Positions 12,199 through 22,244 of a stretch of DNA of 35,871 bases are shown piece by piece (within the stretch, counting starts at the first letter, position 1; every line of letters begins with the position of its first letter). The stretch is from assembly GCF_000485595.1 (NCBI RefSeq), contig NW_014577289.1, positions 721,110-756,980 of the forward strand. The letters are read 5' to 3'. Position numbers and translations under genes: made by a program. A model generated the notes under the pieces. The model was not told the DNA's origin. It worked only from the letters and a program-made list of their open reading frames with translations, and ran no database searches. The DNA comes from Priapulus caudatus (lineage: Eukaryota; Priapulida; Priapulimorpha; Priapulimorphida; Priapulidae).

Positions 12199-12390
12199 GA
12201 AAATCACGCTTACATCACGCCATATAGCACGTTGACATCACGTGACGCCATTGTGACATCACGGCAACATCACGCTTACATCACGGCAATATCACGCTTA
12301 CATCACGGCAATATCACGCTTACATCACCGCAACATTACGCTTACATCACGGCAACATTACGCTTACATCACGGCAACATTACGCTAGCG
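12199..12390. repeat. 22-bp minisatellite, second cluster
   Basis: The same unit family as the 11.5-11.9 kb cluster resumes after about 250 bases of unrelated sequence. Most units here carry CACGGCAA in place of CACCGCAA, so this cluster has partly homogenised on its own. Confidence 0.85.
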
Positions 12391-12679
12391 TTACGGTTGA
12401 CAGCTGGTATTCTCATTAGATAGACGTTCGGAGTTTTTCTCACTATCCGCACGTATAGGCGCGACAGTGCATGTCGACTGTATATTAATCCCCTAACACA
12501 TTCCTCCTCACTATCGCATTCATCCAGCCACGATCAGTCGCGCCGGATGCGATGTATTTTATCGCCGGAACTTTGAAATCAGGATTGTGAGCGCAGAGCG
12601 GAGAGACCGCCCGTCGGGCTGCATGCCAATCGAATTACGATGCTTCCCACCACACGCTTCCATCCTCTCTCGCTTCTTA

Positions 12680-12835
12680 CACACAAACATACATACACAC
12701 ACGCACGTACACACATATACACCCGCACACACACACACATACACACACACATACACACACACACACACACAGCGATACACACACACACACACAACGACAG
12801 GCACCACACACAACACACACAACACACACACACAA
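12680..12835. repeat. CA-rich microsatellite
   Basis: Imperfect CA units with CATA and CACG interruptions. It precedes a P450-derived fragment. Confidence 0.9.
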
Positions 12836-12845
12836 CCAACAGTCC

Positions 12846-12927
12846 TGCATTAACAACGCGACTTCACTCGCTAAGTAATATAGACTTGATGTTTTGTCCG
12901 GGCGCTGTCAGAGCGACTGCACTTCGC
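12846..12927 (-). pseudogene. P450 exon scrap joined to P450 core-promoter sequence
   Basis: TGCATTAACAACGCGACTT at 12849-12867 matches the inside of P450 exon 1 (21743-21763). It is followed directly by TAAGTAATATAGACTTGATG and TTTTGTCCGGGCG, which match the region upstream of P450 copy 2 (24403-24432). The 5' leader and the first part of exon 1 are missing between them. Orientation is minus. Confidence 0.7.
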
Positions 12928-13127
12928 ACACGCACTTGGAGTGTTTCAATAAAAAAAAGTCACGCTAAATAAACACGAAATGTATTTACTACCAGAGTCT
13001 TAATGTTTCTCTACTCTCGTTCTGCCCATTATCGCTGATAAATTTTCTGTAAATGCCGTTCAAATGCTCCTCTGCAACACATAGGAGCCATACGCACGCC
13101 GCTGCATATTTACAATTATATTTACAA

Positions 13128-13330
13128 AGTATAAATATAAGTATAAGTATAAGTACAAGTATAAGTATAAGTACAAGTACAAGTACAAGTATAAGTATAA
13201 GTATAAGTATTAGTATAAGTATAAGTATAAGTATAAGTATAAGTATAAGTATAAGTATAAGTATAAGTATAAGTATAAGTATAAGTACAAGTATAAGTAT
13301 AAGTAAAAGTACAAGTATATGTATGAGTGT
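13128..13330. repeat. (TATAAG)n hexanucleotide array
   Basis: Tandem TATAAG units with occasional TACAAG variants make up the middle of the foldback element. A second, noisier copy lies at about 16500-16625 in block B2. Confidence 0.95.
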
Positions 13331-13349
13331 GAGTATAAGCACATATATA

Positions 13350-13411
13350 TCAAGAGTACATCATAGAGAGATCTCTATATGATGATAGATCTCTCTATTA
13401 TGTACTTTTGA
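13350..13411. repeat. 25-bp-arm hairpin with TCAAGAG end
   Basis: The arms 13350-13374 and 13387-13411 pair with two mismatches around a 12-base loop. The left arm begins TCAAGAGTACATCATAGA, closely related to the hairpin at 35167 (TCAAGAGTCCATAATAGA). A copy occurs in block B2 near 16643-16701. Confidence 0.85.
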
Positions 13412-13433
13412 TATATATATATATATATATAAT

Positions 13434-13477
13434 TATATCAAGAGCTAATAATATTAATATTATTAGCTCTTGATATA
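13434..13477. repeat. 44-bp perfect palindrome with TCAAGAG ends
   Basis: The 36-base core 13438-13473 (TCAAGAGCTAATAATATT and its complement) is self-complementary with no loop, and four more flanking pairs on each side extend it. It shares its terminal heptamer with the neighbouring hairpin. Confidence 0.9.
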
Positions 13478-13945
13478 TATATATATAAGTAGTATATAAT
13501 AAGTGTAAATGTACAGCGGCGTGCGTGCGGTGTACCTATGTGTTGCAGAAAAACAGTTAAACAGCATTTACAGGACGCTATTGACAATAATAGGCGAAAG
13601 AGAGTAGAGAAACATTAGGACTTTGGTATTAAATACATTTCGTGTTTATTTAGCGTTATATTTTATTGAAACGCTCCAAGTGCATGTGGCCCTTCGGGCA
13701 TATTTAGGGAGGGATATGAAAAATGGCGCATCACGCGTGCAAATAACATGAACAAATTTGTTAACAAAATAGGCGATTGTTATAGGTATTTGTTTATAAC
13801 TTCAGGTCACGTACGAGAGTCTATTTCTACCCCTTTCTCTTTTTTCTTACTAACTGTCTGGTTCTCTCTTCTTCTCTCTCAATCTTTTTTCTCTTTCTGC
13901 CCCTCTATCTATTAATATATCTATGTATCTCTCTCGCTAGTTCTT

Positions 13946-14032
13946 TCATAGACACACAGACACACGCACACGCACACGCACACGCGCGCCGCGCGCGCGC
14001 ACACACACATCACACACACACAGCACACACAT

Positions 14033-14065
<33 letters not shown>

Positions 14066-14078
14066 AACACACACACAA

Positions 14079-14119
<41 letters not shown>

Positions 14120-14172
14120 CGCACACACACACGCACGCACACACACACGCACGCACGCACGCACACACACGC
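13946..14172. repeat. (CA)n microsatellite
   Basis: Long CA tract with AAACA and CGCA interruptions. Its counterpart in block B2 lies at 17240-17480, and a related tract is upstream of P450 copy 2 at 24690. Confidence 0.95.
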
Positions 14173-14280
14173 ATACGTGCGCAGGCAGGCATCCATAGAC
14201 ACGGAGAAGTCACGAAAATGCACAAGTATTTTTATGAAAACATTTCTATTGTTATTTAATATACATTTTTCTTCGAGAAC

Positions 14281-14463
14281 CAACCTTTACGGGTGAATGA
14301 TTACAGGGAAAATTCGATTGAGATATGCAAAGTAAGCTGAGTCGTTTCACTCTGTTAATCAGCACCAATCCAGTATGCGTTATTCTGTTTGCTGAGACAT
14401 TTATCGTGGAATAGCTGTGATCTTATAAGAGACTGGATGCTGCACGAGACCGTCGGTTCTTCC
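14281..14463 (-). pseudogene. P450 3'-end fragment
   Basis: GTGGAATAGCTGTGATCTTA and GACCGTCGGTTCT match the end of the P450 copy 1 ORF (20363-20420). The left part (ATGATTACAGGGAAAAT, GTATGCGTTATT) matches its 3' flank (about 20257-20340). Homology stops at about 14463, where a TATATA run begins. Only the last roughly 20 codons are represented. Confidence 0.75.
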
Positions 14464-14499
14464 ATATATATATCCATAAGCACGGTCGTAAAGTGTGTA

Positions 14500-14708
14500 C
14501 CTGCACTGGCAGTGCCTGTATAAAACATCACGTCTACATTTCCATGTTCCATGCCATTGACGAGTGCGTATTTAATACAAATCGGGCAAACGCAGCCCCG
14601 CATGTAAACAGTCTGCTCACAAAGGAGAGTGTTTACAAGGCTCTAACGATGGCGGTTATAAGTGTAGCAACGTGGCTCGCGCTTATGAACTTGACTATTG
14701 TAGCTCTT
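14500..14708 (+). pseudogene. P450 promoter plus first codons, inverted relative to other P450 pieces
   Basis: On the plus strand this matches the minus-strand 5' region of both P450 copies. It contains CCTGCACTGGCAGTGCC, a TATAAAA box (14519-14525), ATTGACGAGTGCGTATTTAA, CTGCTCACAAAGGAGAG, and an ATG at 14649 followed by MAVISVATWLALMNLTIVAL. Homology ends at about 14708, before the proline hinge. It lies head-on to the minus-strand P450 3' fragment just to its left, so an inversion is needed to explain it. Confidence 0.75.
14519..14525 (+). promoter_or_regulatory. TATAAAA box in the duplicated P450 promoter
   Basis: TATAAAACATCACG lies 124-130 bases before the start codon of the P450 5' fragment. 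The same context, as GATAAAACATCACG, occurs at the equivalent place upstream of P450 copy 2 (24420-24426, minus strand). That suggests it is the real core promoter of this P450 family. Confidence 0.55.
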
Positions 14709-14709
14709 T

Positions 14710-15290
14710 CAGGTCCAATAAGAGATACCGGTCTATCAAGTGGGTGCACAAGCATGAGACTGCTCGTCTTTTTGTAGTGGCCCTAGAGGCGGCCGACTAC
14801 GGTTCGACAGACGTTGTTTAGTAACGCGTGCCCCAGTGGTGGGATTCAGTGTTCGCTCCCGCCGGTGTAACAGGCGGGACGGTGATGTCGCGTAGCAGAT
14901 AACAGGTAGCACCAAACGAACAGAACACCGTGAGATTCGGTTAACGGTACGGTTATATAGCTTTTATTGCGTGTTACTAGTGTACAAATGATTCCCCTGC
15001 ATTCGTATAGGCAGCGGCCAGCAGGCCTTCTATCGATCTCGTCTAATATTTACGCGTCGCCGGTTTCGTCTTCTTCTCTCACGTTCGTCCTCGCTTCGCG
15101 TGGACCTAAGCAGTCTCCCAGGTATCTCCCTCGCAGTCGCTCCTAGCTCTACCTAACCAGAATGCTGTTCTTCGCTGCTCTCGTTTTATTCCCCCTCTCC
15201 CGTTCGGCTCCGGTTTACACCTACCTAAAATCCTGTGCTTCTTCCCTATCTCTCTGACGCTTTCTCGCTCCCTCGCTTCTTCTTCCTCCT
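14710..15290. other. Noncoding part of block B1, no gene seen
   Basis: The sequence contains inverted and GC-rich words (CCCGCCGGTGTAACAGGCGGG at about 14859) and resembles nothing recognised. It is repeated at about 18045-18595. Confidence 0.45.
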
Positions 15291-15415
15291 CTCCTTCGCC
15301 TTCTTCTTCTTCCTACCTAGACCTGAAAATAATGCTTCTCCCTCTTTCTCTTCGTCCTCGGCTGCTTCCTCTCCTTCTCCTTCTTCTTCTTCTTCTTCTT
15401 CTTCCTGGACCTGAA
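15281..15415. repeat. (CTT)n / CT-rich repeat
   Basis: CTTCTTCTT and CCTCTCCTTC units flank repeated TAGACCTGAAAATAA words. The apparent Glu/Lys-rich open frame on the minus strand is repeat translation. Block B2 repeats it at about 18585-18805 with an additional unit. Confidence 0.9.
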
Positions 15416-15467
15416 AATAACTGCTTCTCCCTCTTTCACACACACACACCCACACACCCACACACAG

Positions 15468-16397
15468 CCTCCCCACGAGAGTGTTGATAATACAATGTTA
15501 TTGTGCCAGATTTCAGCCGATCGCCCCTTTATTCACAGCGGACGGTTTCTACACGTGTTTGCACGGTTTGCGCTCTCGTGTTAATGTCGATGATTCGGAA
15601 GGTTCGGAAGCAGACGTCTACAGCGAGTCCAGATTCGCCAAACTACACTTATTCAGCGCGACCGGGAACGACACATTAGGGAAGAGAATGTCCTGGGAGG
15701 ACAGACCTGGGTCAGCATTACAGGATGTGGTTTCACTGGATTATTTGCGAAATGCAGATACGAAAGAAGCTACAGGCGCTCTGGATTTCTCAATCCAATC
15801 CAATCGCATCGCCCTAATGCACCTATTGAAATTTTAAACTGATAAAGGAACACAAGTTTACCTGTTTACCCCCAACGTCTCCACGCTAGTCCCACCGGTG
15901 TGTAGAAAACCATAATCACCACCTCACCAATTAGATTCTCTGAGAGATAATTACAAGATTTTAAGAGTGCGACGTGAGCTTATGATAATGTATCTATATC
16001 GCGATCTGTACTGTTGCGATACTGTTACTTAATAAATCCATGTAGATCTATTATAGGATTGAGATTTGGAGTTAGGGTTAGGATAGCAACGTACTAACGA
16101 AGGACCAACGTACCGAGTCCTTGTTTGTCCTTGGAGCCGGAGCCTTGGTAGTTTGGGTTGTAGACGAGCGGTATTGTCTCGTTACGAACTATTTTTTTGC
16201 ACTTGTGCGCCGCCTCGTCCGAATCATTCCGCCGCCGCTTCAGGCGGGTCCAGTAACAGCGGCCGACGACGATGGCGATGATGGCGATGATGAGAGTAGC
16301 GCCGACCGCGGCGCTGATGGCGATGTACACCTGCATGTGAGAGCGTGAGACAGAGACTGAGACTGCGTGTTCGTGTATATATATATATATATATATA
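15468..16397. repeat. Duplicate block A2 carrying the intact transmembrane exon
   Basis: Near-copy of 7697-8660. Of the two it has the open reading frame across the transmembrane exon, so it is the better version of the locus. It ends in an AT run about 45 bases before the N gap. Confidence 0.85.
16114..16330 (-). CDS. Trk-like receptor, transmembrane and juxtamembrane exon
   Basis: About 72 residues with a hydrophobic span, AISAAVGATLIIAIIAIVVG, followed by a basic stop-transfer segment with LKRRR. The juxtamembrane segment contains VYNPNYQ. NPxY with a hydrophobic residue at -5 is the type of site that binds PTB domains of Shc/FRS2 in Trk receptors, and Trks carry NPQY at the equivalent place. 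The acceptor is TCACATGCAG before 16330 (phase 0), and the donor is CTCG|GTACGT after 16114 (phase 1). Joined to the kinase exon it reads ...QGLAICHLSREKIQFVREL, like the Trk lead-in to the glycine loop. The upstream partner is the stalk exon, which ends in phase 0. Confidence 0.85.
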
Positions 16398-16440
16398 TGA
16401 ACATGACTTGATCCTGCTGCCAGAGGACATGCATCCTGGG

Positions 16441-16465
16441 NNNNNNNNNNNNNNNNNNNNNNNNN
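16441..16465. other. Assembly gap of 25 N
   Basis: Exactly 25 undetermined bases sit between duplicate blocks A2 and B2. A fixed short run usually marks an unclosed or overlapped gap rather than a measured distance. Confidence 0.99.
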
Positions 16466-16489
16466 CAGAGTTTTAGACTGAGGAGATTA

Positions 16490-17317
16490 AGTAGTTATTA
16501 GTTATAAGTATAAGTTATAAGTATAATATAATATAAGTATAAGTATAAGTATAAGTATAAGTAGTATAAATGTATAAGTACAAGTATAGTATAAGTAAAA
16601 GTACAAGTATATGTATGAGTGTGAGTATAAGCACATATATATCAAGAGTACATCATAGAGCAGATCTCTATATGATGATAGATCTCTCTATTATGTACTT
16701 TTATTTATATTAATATATATATTATATCAAGAGCTAATAATATTAATATTATTAGCTCTTGATATATATATATAAGTAAGTATATAATATAAGTGTAAAT
16801 GTACAGCGGCGTGCGTGCGGTGTACCTATGTGTTGCAGAAAAACAGTTAAAGGCATTTACAGGACGCGCTATGACAATAATAGGCGAAAGAGAGTAGAGA
16901 AACATTAGGACTTGGTATTAAATACATTTCGTGTTTATTAGCGTTATATTTTATTGAAACGCTCCAAGTCATGTGGCCGCTTCGGCATATTTAGGGAGGG
17001 ATATGAAAAATGGCGCATCACGCGTGCAAATAACATGAACAACATTTCGTTAACAAAATAGGCGATTGTTATACGTATTTGTTTTATAACTTCAGGTCAC
17101 GTACGAGAGTCTATTTCTACCCCTTTCTCTTTTTCTTACTAACTGTCTGGTTCTCTCTTCTTCTCTCTCAATCTTTTTTCTCTTCTGGCCCCTCTATCTA
17201 TTAATATATCTATGATTCTCTCTCGCTAGTTCTTTCATAGACACACAGACACACGCACACGCCACACGCACACGCGCGCGCGCGCGCACACACACACACA
17301 CACACAACAACACCACA

Positions 17318-17353
<36 letters not shown>

Positions 17354-18740
17354 CACACATCACGACACCACACACACCACACACGACACACACACACACA
17401 CACACAACACACACACCACACACACACACAACGCACACACACACGCACGCACGACACACCCGCACGCACGCACGCACCACACACGCATACGTGCGCAGGC
17501 AGGCATCCATAGACACGGAGAAGTCACGAAAATGCCCACAAGTATTTTTATGAAAACATTTCTATTGTTATTTAATATACATTTTTCTTCGCAGAACCAA
17601 CCTTTACGGGTGAATGATTACAGGGAAAATTCGATATGAGATATGCAAAGTAAGCTGAGTCGTTTCACTCTGTTAATCAGCACCAATCCAGTATGCGTTA
17701 TTCTGTTTGCTGAGACATTTATCGTGGAATAGCTGTGAATCTATAAGAGACTGGATGCTGCACGAGACCGTCGGTTCTTCCATATATATATCCATAAGCA
17801 CGGTCGTAAAGTGTTACCTGCACTGGCAGTGCCTGTATAAAACATCACGTCTACATTCCATGTTCCATGCCGATATTGACGAGCGCGTATTTAATACAAA
17901 TCGGGCAAACGCGGCCCGCATGTAAACAGTCTGCTCACAAAGGAGAGTGTTTACAAGGCTCTAAACGATATGGCGGTTATAAGTGTTAGCAACGTGCTCG
18001 CGTTATGAACTTGACTATTGTAGCTCTTTCAGGTCCAATAAGAGATACCGGGTCTATCAGTGGGTGCACAAGCATGAGACTGCTCGCTTTTTGTAGCGCC
18101 CTAGAGGCGGCCGACTACCGGTTCGACAGACGTTGTTTTAGTAACGCGTGCCCCAGTGTGGATTCAGTGTTCGCTCCCGCCGGTGTAACAGGCGGGACGG
18201 TGATGTCGCGTAGCAGATAACAGGTAGCACCAAAACGAAACAGAACACCGTGAGATTCGGTTAACGGTACGGTTATATAGCTTTTATTGCGTGTTACTAG
18301 TGTACAAATGATTCCCCTGCATTCGTATAGGCAGCGGCCAGCAGGCCTTCTATCGATCTCGTCTAATATTACGCGTCGCCGGTTTCGTCTTCTTCTCTCA
18401 CTTCGTCCTCGCTTCGCGTGGACCTAAGCAGTCTCCCAGGTATCTCCCTCGCAGCGCTCCTAGCTCTACCTAACCAGAATGCTGTTTTCGCTGCTCTCGT
18501 TTATTCCCCCTCTCCGTTCGGCTCCGGTTTACACCTACCTAAAATCCTGTGCTTCTTCCTATCTCATCTTGCGCTTTCTCGCTCCCTCGCTTCTTCTTCC
18601 TCCTCTCCTTCGCCTTCTTCTTCTTCCTACCTAGACCTGAAAAATGCTTCTCCCTCTTTCTCTTCGTCCTCGGCTGTTCCTCTCCTTCTCCTTCTTCTTC
18701 TTCTTCTTCTTCTTCCTGACCTGAAAATAACTGCTTCTCC
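16490..18740. repeat. Duplicate block B2 (near-copy of 13131-15425)
   Basis: Immediately right of the gap, the whole B1 sequence returns with many one-base indels (for example GTTAAAGGCATTTACAGG against GTTAAACAGCATTTACAGG). It includes hairpins (16643-16770), a CA repeat (17240-17480), a P450 3' fragment (17600-17785) and a P450 5' fragment (17820-18040) with an extra AT at the ATG (17970). These do not represent additional genes. Confidence 0.85.
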
Positions 18741-18849
18741 TCTTACTCTTCGTCCTCGGCTGCTTCCTCTCTTTCTCCTTCTTCTTCTTCTTCTTCCTAG
18801 ACCTGTACCTAACTGCTTCCTTCTGCTCGGTGCCGTCTCCCTTATATAC

Positions 18850-19480
18850 TTAGCTGGCAACACTCCCCCCCCCTACGGCTGTTTCGCTTGGGGTGCAAGC
18901 CGTACCTGGCCGTACCGTGATGACTCACCTGATGTCGCAACCCGTGGCTGGCATGGATTATTGCCTCATTTTATGCAACCCGTTTCTGAGTAAATATTCC
19001 TTGTTTTCGCCCGACAGGCAGCAGTACCAGCAGTGATAGCCTGTCCAAGATGGCGCGCCCAGGTGTCAATATTTACATGCTGTCTATATTATCCTGCCTT
19101 TAGTCTATATATATCGTGTTATTTCTCTCTATACGGTGAGTTCGGTCTATCCATCCTGATCTAGTCTACTACTCCTGTAAGTTACACACCCCCCGAAATC
19201 TCCACATTTTCATACGTGGTGTGTATATAGACACATCTTAGCTGCATCATTCACAGCGGATAACATGGTTCAACCGCTGTCCTACAAGTGTAGAATATAA
19301 GTATAAACCTTGATGAGCTGAATATCAACATAGGCAACAAAGTCATGACATTAAAAAAAGTAATATAAAATTTGATTGAATGACAAAGCTTTGACTGTTG
19401 ACTGCCCATAACAGCATCTGCTATTGAAGGAATGTATTTAGGGATACAGTAATGTCCTTGATACTTTCTACCGCCACACG
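18850..19480. other. No gene seen
   Basis: Unique-looking sequence right of block B2, including a CCCCCCCC run at 18866. The long open frame at 18418-18993 is mainly Ser/Leu-rich CT-repeat translation. It lies 3' of the P450 locus in P450 orientation. Confidence 0.45.
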
Positions 19481-19492
19481 TAGACACGCTTA

Positions 19493-19763
19493 AGCTTTTA
19501 ACTAAAGGCCAGTGCAAAATTCACTTCATCGCTAAATAAACTGGATGGCATATTAAACATTCTTATTTGCTTTTTTTAAACTGTCTGTGAATACTTAGAA
19601 GCGAGTCACTAACAGTCGTTTTTAATCTCTTGAGGGGTCAATAACGCTACGCAGTTGTAAATAATTCACAGACAGTTTAAAAATAGTAAAGAAGAATGTC
19701 TAACATGCCATGCAGTTTATTTAGCGATGGAGTGAATTTTGCACTGGCCTTTAGTTAAAAGCT
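19493..19763. mobile_element. Foldback (MITE-like) element with about 100-bp arms
   Basis: Arms 19493-19593 and 19662-19763 are inverted copies sharing AGCTTTTAACTAAAGGCCAG, TGCAAAATTCACT, ATCGCTAAATAAACTG and TTTAAACTGTCTGTGAAT. They differ mainly by substitutions, and the spacer is about 68 bases. There is no ORF, consistent with a nonautonomous inverted-repeat element. A target-site duplication was not resolved. Confidence 0.75.
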
Positions 19764-20358
19764 ACACAAGGCTAGGAACAAGGAAAATGAACTTGTTTGA
19801 TGATAGGTGTACAGGCTAGCTTGTATTACATACTCTCGATCCGATATCAATAGAAGTGCAGCGATTTTCAGCTGCCAAACACGTGGCAAATGGTTAAAAG
19901 TAATTTCCTTTATATTCGACCTTTATTAATTTTATTTATCACATTGTCCATTATTCCTATCATTCGGCACATTGTCTATTATTTATATTATTTGTCACAT
20001 TGTCCATTATTCATATTATTTGTCATATTGCTTCATTAATCGATATGAATTCTTGAAAAATTCACATGCAATATATCTCTCTCTATCTCTCTATATAATA
20101 TATATATATATATATATTATATACAACTATCACTCAGTTTATCAGTTTCTTTCAAGTGACAAGAAAAAATAATCGAAATAGACATGTACCACTTCGGATA
20201 ATTAACTAATGTTTAATGCATAATTTTATTTTATTTATACCCATTATCTATACATGATTACAAGGGAAATATCATTGCAGTGTACTAAGGTAACCGAGTC
20301 GTTTAACCCAGTCAATCAACACCAATATGCGTTATTTTGTTAACTTCTTTAATTGTTA

Positions 20359-21210
20359 TTACCGTGGAATAGCTGTGATCTTATAAGGCAGTAGATGCTG
20401 CACAAGACCGTCGGTTCTGCCGACAGGGAAAGCGGTGACGCCCTCTGGTAGCTGGAATGTGAAACGCTGCAACAGGTTTGCCATGCCAGTAAACATCGTG
20501 TCGCGAGCGAGTTGCATGCTGGGACATTTTTGGAAGCCGTTACCAAACAGCATCATCTTTTTATCCGGTGCCACGACGACTCATCTCATGTTCTCATCCA
20601 GATACCGGTACCTAGACGGGTCAAACTTCTGTGGCTGTGGAAAATTAATGGGATTCATGGCTATCTTGGCGTGGTTGGCCATTAGAACGGTATCCTTTGG
20701 TATATCAAAGCCTCCTAATGTGGTATCACACAACGCGCCACGTACACCAGGCATCGGGATGATCATTGCTACACGCTGAATCTCCCAAAGCGTAGCCTCC
20801 AAGTAGGGCATGTTGCGGTGATCATTCGTCGTCGGCGCCCTGCCGCTGCCGACAACCTCGTCGATCTCAGCCTGCAGCTTCTTCTGCACGTCTGGATTCT
20901 GCACGAGCAGCTGAATGCGCCAGATGGTGTTAGCAGTGGTAGTATCAAACCCGGCGGCCTGTACGTCGTCTAAAACCGAACAGATATCTGTGTCGGACAC
21001 CATCAGCTTGCCCGTCTGCTGCTGATTAGCAGGTGGTCGAGAAAATCGCGCGGACTGGACTCGTTCAACGTCTGTCGGTGTTCTTCGAGTAATTTCATGT
21101 GCCAGTCAATCATCCTTTGTACGAGTCCCTTTATTTCTTTGACTTCAGCGCTGGTAATGTAGGCGAGCGATGGGAACCAGTCCACAAGCAGACATGATCC
21201 TAGCGCCAAA
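20359..21210 (-). pseudogene. Cytochrome P450 copy 1, exon 2 (damaged catalytic exon)
   Basis: Encodes the C-terminal about 284 residues of a clan-2-like microsomal P450. Present are LLVDWFPSLAYI, the I-helix oxygen-binding motif AAGFDTTTAN, the K-helix ExxR as EIQR, the meander FDPSRYRYLDEN, and a heme loop with the cysteine ligand, FGNGFQKCPS. Three faults stand out. A one-base frameshift lies in a CAG tract near 21017-21028. An in-frame TGA lies at 20583-20581, just before VVVAPDKKMMLF. The heme loop has Gln and Ser where the family has Arg and Gly (FxxGxRxCxG). The acceptor is TTTCAAG before 21210, and the ORF ends in TAA at 20361-20359. With exon 1 the protein would be about 500 residues, the normal P450 length. 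A sequencing error could explain one fault, but three together favour a pseudogene or an unusual P450-like protein. Confidence 0.82.
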
Positions 21211-21594
21211 CTTGAAATAAAACGGTACATGTTAAACGTTAACGAGCTCTTTCTCTACCTCTCTTTTTTTATTTTCCTGCCCTCCCTTTCTTTTTTAGTC
21301 CCTCCATCCCTCTCTCTTCATCTGCATATTGTTCTATCCAGCCCTCCCTCCTCCCTTTCTTCCTGCATATATGCGGTCGCTCTCTCATTCCTCTACTTCT
21401 CCCTCGACAGTTTCCTCGTTTCCTATTCTAATTTCAATCTCTTTCCTTTGCTATCTTATCTCTGTTTCTTTCTCCTACAATATATTTCTCGCTGTCTATC
21501 CTTTTCTCTCGCTCTTTCTTCCCCATCTCTTTTTATTAATTACTGCACTTCACTTATATCTAGTAACTTTCTAGTAGACAACGTAGATACGAAC

Positions 21595-22244
21595 CTGCGA
21601 GAAAACGTGGCCGCCCATTTCAAGTACTGCTTGTCTCGCTGTTGGAATATTTTCCCATAAAGCAACATTCCGATGATTTTGACGTAACAGATCTCGATCA
21701 CGTGATGTGGGTCAAACGGTTTACCATTTTCACTAGCGACGTCCTGCATTAGCAACGCGACTTTACTCGCAATAATCGTGTTAAACTTCTCAGCGACTCT
21801 AGGAATGGTAGGATTCAAAGCCGCGCGCACCAGTTTGATTTTCTTGCGTTGCATGTCGGAAGCTCGTGTGAATCCTACACCGTAGTTTTGGTTGCCAGTC
21901 TGTCCCAACTTATAGGATAAAAGGTCGGGCCGGTCGGCAAAGATGTGTCCCTTCTCTACGATTGCCTCCGCAAATGTTTCGTAAGTGTTGACAACAACTG
22001 CGCGCTTCTGGCCCAAGTTTAGACTGAATATATTTCCGTATCGCTCCGCCATCTTGGTTAAAAAGATCTCCGGTCGGTTGCCGAATTCGAACATGCTGCC
22101 GACGACGGGCCACCCGCTGGGGCCGGACGGTGGATTACCCCGCCAGCGGTTTGGTCTCAGTAGCAAGTAGCCAAGAAGCAGGACAAGAGCCACGAGAATC
22201 AAGTTCATAGGCGCGAGCCACGTTGCCACACTTACAACAGCCAT
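21595..22244 (-). CDS. Cytochrome P450 copy 1, exon 1
   Basis: An intact 216-codon exon starts at the ATG 22244-22242 (context AACGATGG). It carries an N-terminal membrane anchor (MNLILVALVLLLGYLLL), the proline hinge PPSGPSGWPVVGSM, and conserved blocks EIFLTKMAERYGNIFSLNLG, KGHIFADRPDL and a Lys/Arg-rich C-helix region, QRKKIKLVRAALNP. This architecture marks an ER-anchored monooxygenase of the CYP1/2/17 clan, from recall of family patterns. The substrate is unknown. The donor is CGCAG|GTTCGT after 21595 (phase 2). The intron to exon 2 is about 385 bases and strongly CT-rich. The gene lies wholly inside an intron of the Trk-like gene on the same strand. Damage in exon 2 makes a functional product doubtful even though this exon is clean. 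Confidence 0.85.

Larger units (their letters stand above)
12928..13694. mobile_element. Foldback element with about 180-bp arms inserted in P450 upstream sequence
   Basis: The left arm (about 12932-13115) and right arm (about 13503-13690) are inverted copies. Shared pieces include CACTTGGAG, TTTCAATAAAA, TAAATAAACACGAAATG, TCTCTACTCTC and GCAACACATAGG. Between them lie a TATAAG tandem array and two palindromes. The left flank (GCGACTGCACTT) and the right flank (TGAAAAATGGCGCATCACGCG) are adjacent in the P450 upstream region near 24440-24483, which serves as an uninterrupted version. No ORF is present. Confidence 0.7.
13131..15425. repeat. Duplicate block B1 (near-copy of 16490-18740)
   Basis: The order of features is the TATAAG array, hairpins, foldback right arm, CA repeat, P450 3' fragment, P450 5' fragment and CTT repeat. 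It is repeated base for base with scattered one-base indels in 16490-18740. The right end jumps into the CA tract that precedes block A2. Confidence 0.85.

Noticed and set aside
11475-12390. CRISPR-like array of 22-bp repeats
   Set aside because: Units are directly contiguous with no unique spacers, and the context is a eukaryotic genome with introns.
12989-13382. Open frames rich in Ile/Leu or Ile/Ser across the TATAAG array
   Set aside because: Pure hexanucleotide-repeat translation; the array lies inside a noncoding foldback element.
17707-18220. Plus-strand ORFs in block B2 as independent small genes
   Set aside because: They are the noisy duplicate of the P450 5' fragment at 14500-14708.
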